This document shows positions 55,849 through 64,000 of a stretch of 64,000 nt of DNA, piece after piece. A program made the translations under genes and the position numbers. The notes beneath the pieces were generated by a model. That model was not told where the DNA came from. It made no database searches and was given only the letters and a program-made list of their open reading frames with translations. Origin of the DNA: Pseudoduganella lurida (GTDB lineage: Bacteria > Pseudomonadota > Gammaproteobacteria > Burkholderiales > Burkholderiaceae_D); assembly GCF_007830455.1 (NCBI RefSeq), contig NZ_VLLB01000008.1, positions 186,001-250,000 of the forward strand, written 5' to 3'. Within the stretch, counting starts at the first letter, position 1, and every line of letters starts with the position of its first letter.

Positions 55849-57473
55849 TTGGTCACGCGGAAGTAGTCGACATCGAGCGTGGCGCCGGAAGCCCTGGCCG
55901 AGGCGCTGCTGCTGTACAGGCCCATCTGCGCGCCGACCCAGTGGCCCTTGGTGGCGGAGAACACCGGGCCGGCATCGGTGAATTTTTTGCCGTCGGCGCT
56001 GTACTGCAAACGCGCCTGCGCATCGTCCGCCATCACCAGGCGCAAGGTCAGCGAAGCTGGCGCTTTCGGCAGCACGACCGTTTCCGCTTCCGTGCAGCGT
56101 GGCCTGAACGGCGTGCAGGTGGTGTACACCAGCTGCAGATCCGCTCCCTGCCGGCGCAGGCCCAGCGAGGCGTAGCTCTGGCCGTTCAGGATCAGGCCCG
56201 CGCGGTCGCCGTCGGCGGCGCCTTTCAGTTCGATGCGCGTCTCGGCCGTGAAGGTGGTCGCCGGCAGCTTCTGCGCCACGATGTTCGGCGAAGCGCGCAC
56301 GTAGTCCTTCGAGTCGGGGAAGGCCAGCACGGGCAGGCGCAGGAAGCCGGGGCGGGCGGTCAGCGAGTAGTAGCCCTGCTGCGGATTGGCGTTCCACTGC
56401 CATTGCAGGCCCAGCGACTTGCCCGTGAAGTCGTCGCTGGTGGCCGGCACGGCGACCTTCTGGCCGGCTACCGGCTTCTGGTAGGTGGCGACCGGATTGC
56501 CGATGCCGGCTTTGGGGCCCGGCGTGCCGATGACGGGCCAGCCATCCTGCCACGTCATCGGCTGCAGGTGCACCACGCGGCCATAGGCCTTGCGGTCCTG
56601 GAAATGCAGGAACCAGTCCTTGCCGTCCTGGGCGCGCACCCAGCCGCCCTGGTGCGGACCGTTGACCTGCGTGCCGCCCTGTTCCATCACGATGCGGTCC
56701 TCGTACGGGCCGTCGATCGTCTTCGAACGGAACACGGACTGCCAGCCTTCCTCCACGCCGCCGGCCGGCGCGAAGACATAGTAATAGCCTTCGTGCTTGT
56801 AGAACTTCGGCCCTTCCAGCGTGCGGTAGCCGGCCAGCCGGTTGCCGTCGATGACCACCTTGCCCTGCGCGTCCAGCACGCGGCTGCCGTCCGGCGCCAT
56901 CGGGTGCAGGGTGAGGATGTTGTTCACGCCCGCGCGGCTCTTGGCCGACGCATGCAGCAGCCAGGCCTTGCCATCGTCGTCCCACAGCGGCGTCGGGTCG
57001 ATCAGGCCCTTGCCCGGCAGGACCAGCACGGGTTCGCTCCACGGCCCGGCGAAGTCCTTTGCCGTCGTCACGTAGATGCCGTGGTCCGGATCGGGATAGA
57101 AGATCCAGAACTTGCCGTCATGGTGGCGCAGGCAGGGCGCCCACACGCCGGCGCCGAAGCGGGGCGTCTCGAAGTGCGCCACCGGCACCTGCTTCGGCAG
57201 CGCGTGGCCCACGATCGTCCAGTTCACCAGGTCCTGCGACTGCAGCAGCGGCAGGCCGGGCGCGCTGTTGAAGCTCGACGACGTCATGTAGTAGGTGTCG
57301 CCCACGCGGATCACGTCCGGATCCGAATAGTCGGCGTTCAGCACGGGGTTCTGGTACTTGCCGTTGCCCAGGTCCGCGCCCCAGGCTTCGGCCGCATGGG
57401 CCGGGAAGGCCAGCGTGGCCAGCATCAACGGGAGGGCGGCCAGCGTGGCCGGCATGGAAGGGAAGCGCTGCAT
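55845..57473 (-). CDS. GH43 enzyme with C-terminal beta-sandwich module
   Basis: A 542-aa secreted enzyme (signal peptide to about residue 28, AHAAEA). Propeller residues are Asp in DYSDPDVIRVGDTYYM, Asp in IDPTPLWDDDGKAW, and acid Glu in RTLEGPKFYKHEGYYY. From about residue 330 a jelly-roll module typical of larger GH43 xylosidases/arabinofuranosidases follows. It probably trims arabinose, xylose or galactose from side chains. ATG 57473 follows GCAGGAGACCC. It is the first gene of the operon with GH105 and CE12, divergent from the pectin methylesterase gene. Confidence 0.88.
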   Translation of the reverse strand: MQRFPSMPATLAALPLMLATLAFPAHAAEAWGADLGNGKYQNPVLNADYSDPDVIRVGDTYYMTSSSFNSAPGLPLLQSQDLVNWTIVGHALPKQVPVAHFETPRFGAGVWAPCLRHHDGKFWIFYPDPDHGIYVTTAKDFAGPWSEPVLVLPGKGLIDPTPLWDDDGKAWLLHASAKSRAGVNNILTLHPMAPDGSRVLDAQGKVVIDGNRLAGYRTLEGPKFYKHEGYYYVFAPAGGVEEGWQSVFRSKTIDGPYEDRIVMEQGGTQVNGPHQGGWVRAQDGKDWFLHFQDRKAYGRVVHLQPMTWQDGWPVIGTPGPKAGIGNPVATYQKPVAGQKVAVPATSDDFTGKSLGLQWQWNANPQQGYYSLTARPGFLRLPVLAFPDSKDYVRASPNIVAQKLPATTFTAETRIELKGAADGDRAGLILNGQSYASLGLRRQGADLQLVYTTCTPFRPRCTEAETVVLPKAPASLTLRLVMADDAQARLQYSADGKKFTDAGPVFSATKGHWVGAQMGLYSSSASARASGATLDVDYFRVTK

Positions 57474-57715
57474 GGGTCTCCTGCTTGTTCTTGTACGTTC
57501 GCGGATCGGTCAGGCCGGCGCAATGCGGCCTGACCAGCTCCCGCAAGCATCGCCCAAAATGCAGGGCGACGCAAACATAATTTTGCGCATCGGCGGTGCG
57601 AAAAAACGTGAAACCCCGAATGAGGCCGATCTGTTTGCGAGATCGAAGCGGTGCTTGGCCGGGCCGCGAAAGGTCGGTTAAACTGGTCAGGCCAAAACTA
57701 AAACAAGGAGACAAG
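57474..57715. promoter_or_regulatory. Divergent promoter region, GH43 operon and pectin methylesterase
   Basis: A 242-bp gap between two divergent pectin operons. The part at about 57570-57615 is AT-richer (CAAACATAATTTTGCGCATC), the best place for promoters. AAGGAGACAAG precedes the methylesterase start. I see no clear long dyad. Confidence 0.4.
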
Positions 57716-60058
57716 ATGCTGCGTTCCACCGCCATGCTGGCACTGGTGTGCCCCGCCCTGATATCGTTTGCCGCGCAGGCCTCGGATGCGGTGACCCGTA
57801 TCGAAGCCGATGCGCCGGTGCGCGTGACCGGCACCGCCGCCCCGGCCGACAGCTATGTCGAGGCGCGCTTCCGGCCGCTGGCGCCGGGCCGCGACGGCAA
57901 GCTGTACGTGGTGGGCCGCTACCAGGACGAGAAGAACTGGTACGGCGCCGGCGTGGCCTTCCAGGGCACGACGGGCCGCGTGCAGGTGGAGGTGGTGCGC
58001 ATGCAGGATGGCCAGCTGACGCGCCTGAAGCAGTTCGGCCGCGCCGGCGCCAGCGATGGCCGGTTCAACACCGTGCGGCTGGAGATGGCCGGCGCGAACC
58101 TGGCCGCCTACCTGAACGGCGAACGCGTGACGATCGCCGTCGATGGCGCCTTGCCGCTGCCGGGCCGGTATGGCGTGTTCGCGCAGGGCGCCGCATTCGA
58201 GGTTGGCACGCCCGTCGCGGGGGATGCGGCGGACAAGCCGGCCCGCCTGGCGCTGGCCCGTGCGCCGCAGCGCGTGCAGCTGTCGGTGGGCGATGCGGCC
58301 GTAAGCCTGCCGGTCAGCGCGCTCGGTTCGTATCGGTTGCCCGATGCCGCGGCAGCACCCGTACGGCTGGCCACGCGCAGCTTCATCACGCAGGGCGCGA
58401 TCCAGGATGCCGCGGCTGCGGCCACCGGCGCGCAGCCCTTCCGCTTCACGGCCGTTGCCGCCGATCCTGCGCTACTGCGCGTGCAAGTCGCCGATGGCGC
58501 CGTCAGCCTGGCGCCGGTCGCCGCCGGCACCACCACCGTCATGCTGACCAGCGTCGACGATCCGAACGTGCTGTCCGTGATCGATGTGCAGGTGGCTGCG
58601 GCCAGTGCACCGGCGCCGGCGTCATACAAGCTCGCAGGTGCGGTCACGCCCGCGATCGGCGAACGCGATGTGCCGGCCGATACGCCGCTGCGGCTGCACT
58701 TCGATGCGGCGCCGACGCTCGGCATGTCCGGCGGTGCGATCCGCGTGTACCGCAAGCGCGATGGTGCGCTGGTGGACACGGTGCGGGCGGGCGGCGAGTC
58801 GGACCAGTTGGGCTACGAAGGCCAGCCGTTCCGTCGCGCGCTGCGCCTGCAGCCGATCGCGATCGAGGCCCGCGAGGCCATCGTCCACCTGCACAGTGCG
58901 AAGCTGCGGCCGGGCGAGGAATACATCGTGACCGTGGATGACGGCGTCTTCAGCGGCACGCTGGGCGGCCAGCCGTTTGCCGGCATCGCGAAAGGGCAGG
59001 GCTGGGCCTTCCGCACGAAGGCGACCCTCCCGCGCGGCGCGCGCTTCGTCGTGGACGACGACGGCAAGGCCGATTTCCGCACCGTGCAGGGCGCGCTCAA
59101 TCACGTCATGCAGCACACTGCGCGCACGGCGCCGGTGACGGTGGAGATCCGCAATGGCCGCTACCAGGAACAGCTGTACCTGCGCGGGAAGGACAACGTC
59201 ACGCTGCGTGGCCAGAGCCGCGATGGCGTCGTGATCGACGCGCAGAATGGCGATGGCCTCAACCCTGGCTCCGGCACCGCCCAGGAAGCGCGCTCGCCCG
59301 GCATCACGGGCGGCCGCGCGCTGTTCCTGATCGAGGACGCGGACCTCGTCACGCTCGATACGCTGACGATCCGCAACAGCGTGCTGCGTTCCGCACCCAA
59401 CGGTGGCCAGGCAGAGACGGTCTTCTTCAACAGCGAGGGCCGGCTGGTGGCAAAGAACGCCAGCTTCTTCAGCGAGCAGGACACCATCCAGGTGCGCGGC
59501 TATGCGTGGTTCTACCGCACGCTCGTTGCCGGCAATGTCGATTTCATCTGGGGGAACAACCACGCCGCGCTGTTCGAGGAGAGCGAGATCCGCACGGTGG
59601 GCGATAGCGCAAATTCACAAGGCGGCGGCTACGTGCTGCAGGCGCGCACGGTGGGCGCGAATGACCGGGGCTTCCTGTTCCTGAACAGCCGCCTGACGCA
59701 CGGTCCGGGCCCGACGGGCAACGACGTGCCGGCCGGCGCCACCTGGCTGGCCCGCAGCGCCGGCTACGCAACGGCCTGGGACCACATCGCCTTCATCGAC
59801 TGCCGCATGGGCCCGCACATCGCGCCGGGCGGCTGGGCCGGCAACGGTGTGGCGAAACAGCCGGCACCGAATCCGCTCGCCGCCTCGGCCACCGCCGGCT
59901 GGCGCGAAGCGGGCTCGATGGACCTGGACGGCAGGCCGCTCGACCTGTCCCGCCGCGCCAACGGCCGCGTCCTGACGCCCGACGAAGCCAAAGCCGCCTA
60001 CACCACCCGCGCAGCCTTCTTCGCCGGCTTCCCGGGCGGCTGGAACCCGCGGCCGTAG
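57716..60058 (+). CDS. CE8 pectin methylesterase with N-terminal accessory domains
   Basis: A 780-aa secreted protein (signal peptide to about residue 22, FAAQA). Residues about 25-165 form a concanavalin-like fold, then Ig-like segments to about 435. The beta-helix CE8 domain begins ARFVVDDDGKADFRTVQGAL. Catalytic positions are visible: Gln in GGQAETVFF, Asp in SEQDTIQVRGYAWFYR, nucleophile Asp in GNVDFIWGNNHAALFEES, and Arg in TWLARSAGYATAW. It demethylates homogalacturonan, making it accessible to the GH28 enzymes. It converges with the MarR-GNAT gene across a long inverted repeat. Confidence 0.9.
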   Translation: MLRSTAMLALVCPALISFAAQASDAVTRIEADAPVRVTGTAAPADSYVEARFRPLAPGRDGKLYVVGRYQDEKNWYGAGVAFQGTTGRVQVEVVRMQDGQLTRLKQFGRAGASDGRFNTVRLEMAGANLAAYLNGERVTIAVDGALPLPGRYGVFAQGAAFEVGTPVAGDAADKPARLALARAPQRVQLSVGDAAVSLPVSALGSYRLPDAAAAPVRLATRSFITQGAIQDAAAAATGAQPFRFTAVAADPALLRVQVADGAVSLAPVAAGTTTVMLTSVDDPNVLSVIDVQVAAASAPAPASYKLAGAVTPAIGERDVPADTPLRLHFDAAPTLGMSGGAIRVYRKRDGALVDTVRAGGESDQLGYEGQPFRRALRLQPIAIEAREAIVHLHSAKLRPGEEYIVTVDDGVFSGTLGGQPFAGIAKGQGWAFRTKATLPRGARFVVDDDGKADFRTVQGALNHVMQHTARTAPVTVEIRNGRYQEQLYLRGKDNVTLRGQSRDGVVIDAQNGDGLNPGSGTAQEARSPGITGGRALFLIEDADLVTLDTLTIRNSVLRSAPNGGQAETVFFNSEGRLVAKNASFFSEQDTIQVRGYAWFYRTLVAGNVDFIWGNNHAALFEESEIRTVGDSANSQGGGYVLQARTVGANDRGFLFLNSRLTHGPGPTGNDVPAGATWLARSAGYATAWDHIAFIDCRMGPHIAPGGWAGNGVAKQPAPNPLAASATAGWREAGSMDLDGRPLDLSRRANGRVLTPDEAKAAYTTRAAFFAGFPGGWNPRP

Positions 60059-60065
60059 CCATTGC

Positions 60066-60194
60066 CGAGCTCGTGTCCACCTTGGGGTCAACCCCGTTTT
60101 CGGACACGGGCTCAGCAATAACAACGGCGCGAACCCGCGCATTGTTGAGTCCGTGTCCGATTTTGGGGTTGACCCCCAGGTGGACACGGGCTCG
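60066..60194. repeat. Large two-arm inverted repeat between convergent genes
   Basis: Left arm about 60066-60119 and right arm about 60141-60194 are complementary at most positions. Each arm is itself a hairpin (GTGTCC paired with GGACAC, around the dyad GGGGTCAACCCC). It fills the 140-bp gap between the methylesterase stop and the MarR-GNAT stop, so a bidirectional terminator role is plausible. Confidence 0.85.
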
Positions 60195-60198
60195 ACAG

Positions 60199-61155
60199 TC
60201 AAGCTGCCGGCGGGTGGTATAGCATCGCGACATTGCACCGCTCGTAGCGGGCGCCGTAGCGGGCCATGATGCCGGCGTCGTGCCGGAAGCCGAGCTTTTC
60301 ATACAGGTGGATGGCGGGCGCACACTTGGTGTTGCTGAGCAGGTAGAGGGGATCGGCCTGCAATGCCATGGCCCGGTCGATGATGGCGGCCAGCAGGAAC
60401 TCGCCGGCCTTCAGGCCCCGTGCCGATGCGCGCACGCCCATCTTGGTTAGCTCGAAGCCGCCCTCGCTCGTCTTCTGCAGCGCGCAGGTGCCCACGATGC
60501 CGAGTCCCCGCGCTTCGACGAACAGCACCACGCCGCCCTGGTCGACGATGCTGGCGCGGGGATTTTCCAGCACCACGCGGTCGGTCGGCTCCATGCTGAA
60601 CATCTCGCTGAGCCACGCCACATTGATGTCGTGGAAGTGGTGCGCCAGGTCGTCGCTGAATTCGCGGATCGTCAGCAGCTGTGGGTTGGCGCGTGCCGCC
60701 AGCACGTCCAGCGGCGTGGCTTCCAGCGTGCCTTCCAGCTCGGCCAGCTGCCGCATGAAGGCGTCCGCACGGTCGCCGAGCAGTGCCTTGGCGGCTTCCT
60801 CCACCTGCGGCCAGACATAGACGCGGGCGCGGGCCAGCGCCGCTTCACCGGCCGGCGTGAGCGACACGGTGCGCTGCCGCTGGTCCTCGCCCGAGTGGGA
60901 AGCCACCATGCCCATCTCGGTCAGCTGGCCGATGCTGCGCGTGATGCCCGGCTGGCTCACGCCGATGAGCTGCGCCAGTTCGCCGATGGTGCGCGCCTGC
61001 CCGTCGAGCGCCGCCAGGATCGGCTGGTGCGGGGGCTGCAGCGGCAGGCCCGCATTGGCCGACACCTTGGTGGCGCCGGCCTGCATGCGCTCGCCCAGCC
61101 GTTTCAGGCGGCTGCCCAGAAACAGTATGCCGATGTCCTGCAAAAGATCCGTCAT
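60199..61155 (-). CDS. MarR-type regulator fused to a GNAT acetyltransferase
   Basis: A 318-aa two-domain protein. Residues about 1-145 are a MarR winged helix (RTIGELAQLIGVSQPGITRS, SGEDQRQRTVSLT). Residues about 155-318 are a GNAT acetyltransferase (KMGVRASARGLKAGEFLLAA as acetyl-CoA loop, LYEKLGFRHD). Such fusions are known in many bacteria; substrates are mostly unproven. GGAGATAGCGGA precedes the start. An imperfect dyad just upstream may be its own operator. It is divergent from the beta-galactosidase gene. Confidence 0.88.
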   Translation of the reverse strand: MTDLLQDIGILFLGSRLKRLGERMQAGATKVSANAGLPLQPPHQPILAALDGQARTIGELAQLIGVSQPGITRSIGQLTEMGMVASHSGEDQRQRTVSLTPAGEAALARARVYVWPQVEEAAKALLGDRADAFMRQLAELEGTLEATPLDVLAARANPQLLTIREFSDDLAHHFHDINVAWLSEMFSMEPTDRVVLENPRASIVDQGGVVLFVEARGLGIVGTCALQKTSEGGFELTKMGVRASARGLKAGEFLLAAIIDRAMALQADPLYLLSNTKCAPAIHLYEKLGFRHDAGIMARYGARYERCNVAMLYHPPAA

Positions 61156-61166
61156 TCCGCTATCTC

Positions 61167-61192
61167 CATAACACGATATATAACAGTGTATG
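61167..61192. promoter_or_regulatory. Imperfect dyad, possible MarR operator
   Basis: CATAACAC and GTGTATG form opposite arms around an AT-rich centre (GATATATAACA), 12 bp upstream of the MarR-GNAT start. MarR proteins usually bind AT-rich dyads of this size at their own promoters. The assignment is inference. Confidence 0.4.
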
Positions 61193-61353
61193 CAAATGGA
61201 CGGCGGCCGTCAAATACTCTCGAAGGCCGATGCACTTAACGCTATCGAAAAGTGCAAACTGATTCCCACTGTCGGGATAAGTTGTTTAAACTACCATCGG
61301 ATGCATGTCATCCGCCGATACCGATAAGACAGATAAAACATCAAGGAGACCCT

Positions 61354-64000
61354 ATGCGTTGTACGACCCTGGCCCTGGCGATCTCGCTGGCGCTGTCCAG
61401 CCTCGCCCATGCCGCACAAGCACCGGTAGCGGCCGCGCCCGCCGAGTGGGAGCAGCCGGAAGTATTCGCCGTGAACCGGGAGCCGATGAAGGCCACGTTC
61501 TTCAACTTCGAGAGCGTGGAGCTGGCGAAAGCGGGCGACATGAGCCGCTCGAAGCGCTACCGCTCGCTGGACGGCGCCTGGCAGTTCGCGTGGACGAAGG
61601 GCGTGGCCAACCGGCCGGCGGACTTCTACAAGCCCGGTTTCGACGTGTCGGCCTGGAAGACGATCCAGGTGCCCGGCATGATGCAGGCGCAGGGCTTCGG
61701 CGTGCCGGAGTTCTACAACATCGTCTACCCGTTCCCGCTGAACGAGCCGTACATCCCGCATGACGTCAACGAGGTGGGCTCGTACCGCCGCGATTTCGAC
61801 GTGCCGGTCGACTGGCAGGGCCAGCGCATCTACCTGCACATCGGTGCCGCCGGTGCCGCCTACTACATCTGGGTCAATGGCGAGAAGGTGGGCTATTCGG
61901 AAGACTCCAAGCTGCCGTCCGAATTCGAACTGAGCAAGTACGTCAAGCCGGGCAGGAACACCATCGCCATCGAGGTGTACCGCTATGCCGATGGCTCCTA
62001 CCTGGAAGACCAGGACTTCTGGCGCCTGTCCGGCATCGAGCGCAGCGTCTACGTCTACGCCGAAGGGAACACGCGCCTGCGCGACTACACGGTCACCGCC
62101 GGCCTGGACAAGGCTTACCGGGACGGCGTGTTCGCGCTGGAAGCGCAGCTGACCGGCAAGGCCACCGTCACCGCCACGCTGTTCGATGGCGACAGGCAGG
62201 TGCTGACGACGAGCGCCTCCGGCAATGCGAAGCAGGCCGCGAAACTGAACGGCAAGCTGCCGTCGGTGCGCCAGTGGTCGGCCGAGACGCCGAACCTGTA
62301 CCGGCTGCAGATCGAGGTGAAGGACGACAAGGGCCAGCTGATTTCCGCCACGTCGCGCAAGGTCGGCTTCCGCACCGTGGAGATCCGCGATGGCGAAGTG
62401 CAGGTCAACGGCCGCCGCGTGATGTTCAAGGGCGTCAACCGCCACGAGCACGATCCCGTCACCTACCGCGTGATGTCCGAGGCGCTGATGCGCAAGGATA
62501 TCGAGCTGATGAAACAGGCCAACGTGAACGCCGTGCGCGCCTCGCACTACCCGAACGATCCGCGCTGGTACGACCTGGCCGACGAATACGGCCTGTACGT
62601 GTGGGACGAAGCCAATATCGAAACGCACGGCTACATGCAGGCCGGCGACCAGGCCGGGGGCAAGGACCGCGAGAAGATCCAGCTGGGCTACAAGGCGCAC
62701 TGGCGCGCCGCGCACCTGGACCGCGTGGAGCGCATGGTCGAGCGGGACAAGAACCATCCGTCCGTCGTCATCTGGTCGCTGGGGAACGAGGCGGGCACGG
62801 GCCCGAACTTCGAGAATGCCGCCAAGTGGATCCGCAAGAACGACTCGTCGCGTTTGATCAGCTACCTGGGCCACGGCACGATGAGCGGCGAGCACAAGCC
62901 GAACAGCTACGTGGACATCTACGCGCCCATGTACGACGACATCGACCGCCAGGTCGACTATGCGATGGACCCGGCCTTCAAGCAGCCGATGATCCAGTGC
63001 GAATACGCGCACGCGATGGGCAACAGCCTGGGCAACCTGGAAGACTACTGGCAGACGATGCGCTCGTACAAGAAGCTGCAGGGCGGCTTCATCTGGGACT
63101 GGGTGGACCAGAGCGTGTATGCGAAGGACGCCAAAGGCCGCACCTACTGGGCTTCCGGCTACGACGTGAACCCGCAGCGCGGCGACGGTTCCGTGGTGGG
63201 CGATGGCCTGGTGCGCGCCGACCGCACGCCGGACCCGGAATACTACGAGCTGCGCAAGGTGTATTCGCCGTTCGTGTTCGAGGGCGATCCGGCCACCGGC
63301 AGGATCACCGCCGTGAACCGCTATGACTTCAGGGACCTGTCCTCGTTCGACTTCGACTGGTCGCTGACGGAAGACGGCCGCGAGGTCGCCACCGGCAAGC
63401 TGGCCGATGTGAACGTGGCGGCCGGCGCGCGCGCCCAGGTGCCGATCGTGCTGCCGCGCGTGGAGCGCAAGCCGGGCACGGAAGTGCTGCTGACGGTGCG
63501 CGGGCGCATCAAGGCCGATGCGATTGCCGGCGTGCCGGCCGGGCAGGTGCTGGGCTTCTCGCAGTTCGTCATGGTGCCCGGCGTGGCGATGGAACCGGTC
63601 GCCAACGGCAAGGTCGCCGTCGACCAGGGCGATGGGGCCGTCACGCTGCGTGCCGGCGGCACGCGCCTGGCCATCGACCGCAAGACGGGCCTGGTGAGCG
63701 AGTACTCGCTGAACGGCAAGCGCATGCTGACGGGCGGCTCGCCGAACTTCTGGCGTGGCCTGACGGACAACGACGAGCAGATCAAGGTCGGCGTCACCCA
63801 TGCGGACTGGAAGATGATGACGGAAACGCGCCGCGTGGCCGGCATCGACGTGGCCGGCGACACCGTTACCGTGCGCTTCGTGCTGGGCGCCGGCTATGCG
63901 CGCTTCGACACGAGCTACCGCCTGCTGGGCGACGGCACGCTGTCCGTGCGGGGCAGCTTCACGCCGCAGAAGGACGACCTGCCCGATCCGCTGCGCGTGG
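61354..64000 (+). CDS. GH2 beta-galactosidase, secreted (right-truncated)
   Basis: 882 residues are visible and the gene runs past the window edge. Signal peptide MRCTTLALAISLALSSLAHA. The N-terminal jelly roll (YIWVNGEKVGYSEDSKLPSE), Ig-like domain, and TIM barrel (GVNRHEHDPVTYRVMSEALM) follow LacZ order. Acid/base Glu479 is in WSLGNEAGTGPN and nucleophile Glu550 in PMIQCEYAHAMGNS. The beta-galactosidase small-chain domain has begun when the sequence ends. The export signal separates it from cytoplasmic LacZ and suits attack on beta-galactan side chains of rhamnogalacturonan I. AAGGAGACCCT precedes ATG 61354. Confidence 0.9.
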   Translation, partial: MRCTTLALAISLALSSLAHAAQAPVAAAPAEWEQPEVFAVNREPMKATFFNFESVELAKAGDMSRSKRYRSLDGAWQFAWTKGVANRPADFYKPGFDVSAWKTIQVPGMMQAQGFGVPEFYNIVYPFPLNEPYIPHDVNEVGSYRRDFDVPVDWQGQRIYLHIGAAGAAYYIWVNGEKVGYSEDSKLPSEFELSKYVKPGRNTIAIEVYRYADGSYLEDQDFWRLSGIERSVYVYAEGNTRLRDYTVTAGLDKAYRDGVFALEAQLTGKATVTATLFDGDRQVLTTSASGNAKQAAKLNGKLPSVRQWSAETPNLYRLQIEVKDDKGQLISATSRKVGFRTVEIRDGEVQVNGRRVMFKGVNRHEHDPVTYRVMSEALMRKDIELMKQANVNAVRASHYPNDPRWYDLADEYGLYVWDEANIETHGYMQAGDQAGGKDREKIQLGYKAHWRAAHLDRVERMVERDKNHPSVVIWSLGNEAGTGPNFENAAKWIRKNDSSRLISYLGHGTMSGEHKPNSYVDIYAPMYDDIDRQVDYAMDPAFKQPMIQCEYAHAMGNSLGNLEDYWQTMRSYKKLQGGFIWDWVDQSVYAKDAKGRTYWASGYDVNPQRGDGSVVGDGLVRADRTPDPEYYELRKVYSPFVFEGDPATGRITAVNRYDFRDLSSFDFDWSLTEDGREVATGKLADVNVAAGARAQVPIVLPRVERKPGTEVLLTVRGRIKADAIAGVPAGQVLGFSQFVMVPGVAMEPVANGKVAVDQGDGAVTLRAGGTRLAIDRKTGLVSEYSLNGKRMLTGGSPNFWRGLTDNDEQIKVGVTHADWKMMTETRRVAGIDVAGDTVTVRFVLGAGYARFDTSYRLLGDGTLSVRGSFTPQKDDLPDPLRV

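Overview
The window is high-GC, almost intron-free bacterial DNA with dense operons, many ATGA start/stop overlaps, several TonB-dependent receptors with Proteobacteria-type signal peptides, and a rich set of secreted plant cell wall hydrolases. The gene families and the REP-like intergenic hairpins fit a Gram-negative betaproteobacterium of the Oxalobacteraceae (Massilia, Duganella, Pseudoduganella type). That assignment is inference from gene content; no rRNA or marker gene is present.

Layout. 1-4.2 kb: the tail of a probable transporter, then two translationally coupled alpha-galactosidases (GH36, GH27). 4.2-11.7 kb: a NarL-type two-component pair divergent from a TonB receptor, then a PAS/GAF hybrid histidine kinase that meets the receptor gene at a shared CTAG stop. 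11.9-15.2 kb: a solitary branched-chain amino acid-type binding protein, an SGNH hydrolase, and a DUF1593 nucleoside hydrolase-like protein behind a 14-bp tandem repeat array. 15.2-21.3 kb: a complete six-gene Mrp/Pha cation/proton antiporter operon on the minus strand. 21.5-28.8 kb: a diguanylate cyclase, a TonB receptor, a class II cyclic nucleotide phosphodiesterase, an AT-richer element with terminal inverted repeats, and a SnoaL/LysR divergent pair.

28.8-64 kb is a pectin and rhamnogalacturonan utilisation region. A minus-strand operon (TonB receptor, GH28, a GH65-like glycosidase, GH28) faces a plus-strand set (GntR regulator, 1119-aa DUF4450 protein, TonB receptor, GH43). Then come three genes for the end of uronate/aldarate catabolism (HpaI/GarL-type aldolase, tartronate semialdehyde reductase, glycerate 2-kinase), a histidine kinase broken by a single in-frame TAG, a second minus-strand operon (GH43, GH105, CE12 esterase with a C-terminal SLH-like part), a CE8 pectin methylesterase, a MarR-GNAT fusion, and a GH2 beta-galactosidase that runs off the right edge.

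Together these genes can import oligosaccharides through TonB receptors, remove methyl and acetyl esters, cut galacturonan and side chains outside the cytoplasm, and convert part of the uronate carbon to pyruvate and 2-phosphoglycerate. No pectate lyase, uronate isomerase, uronate dehydrogenase or inner-membrane sugar transporter is fully present here, so those steps must lie elsewhere. The most unusual observations are the amber-split sensor kinase with a small upstream frame, the terminal-inverted-repeat element near 27.1 kb, the intergenic tandem repeat arrays, two convergent gene pairs sharing one CTAG as both stops, and a GH28 protein that lacks two usual active-site residues.
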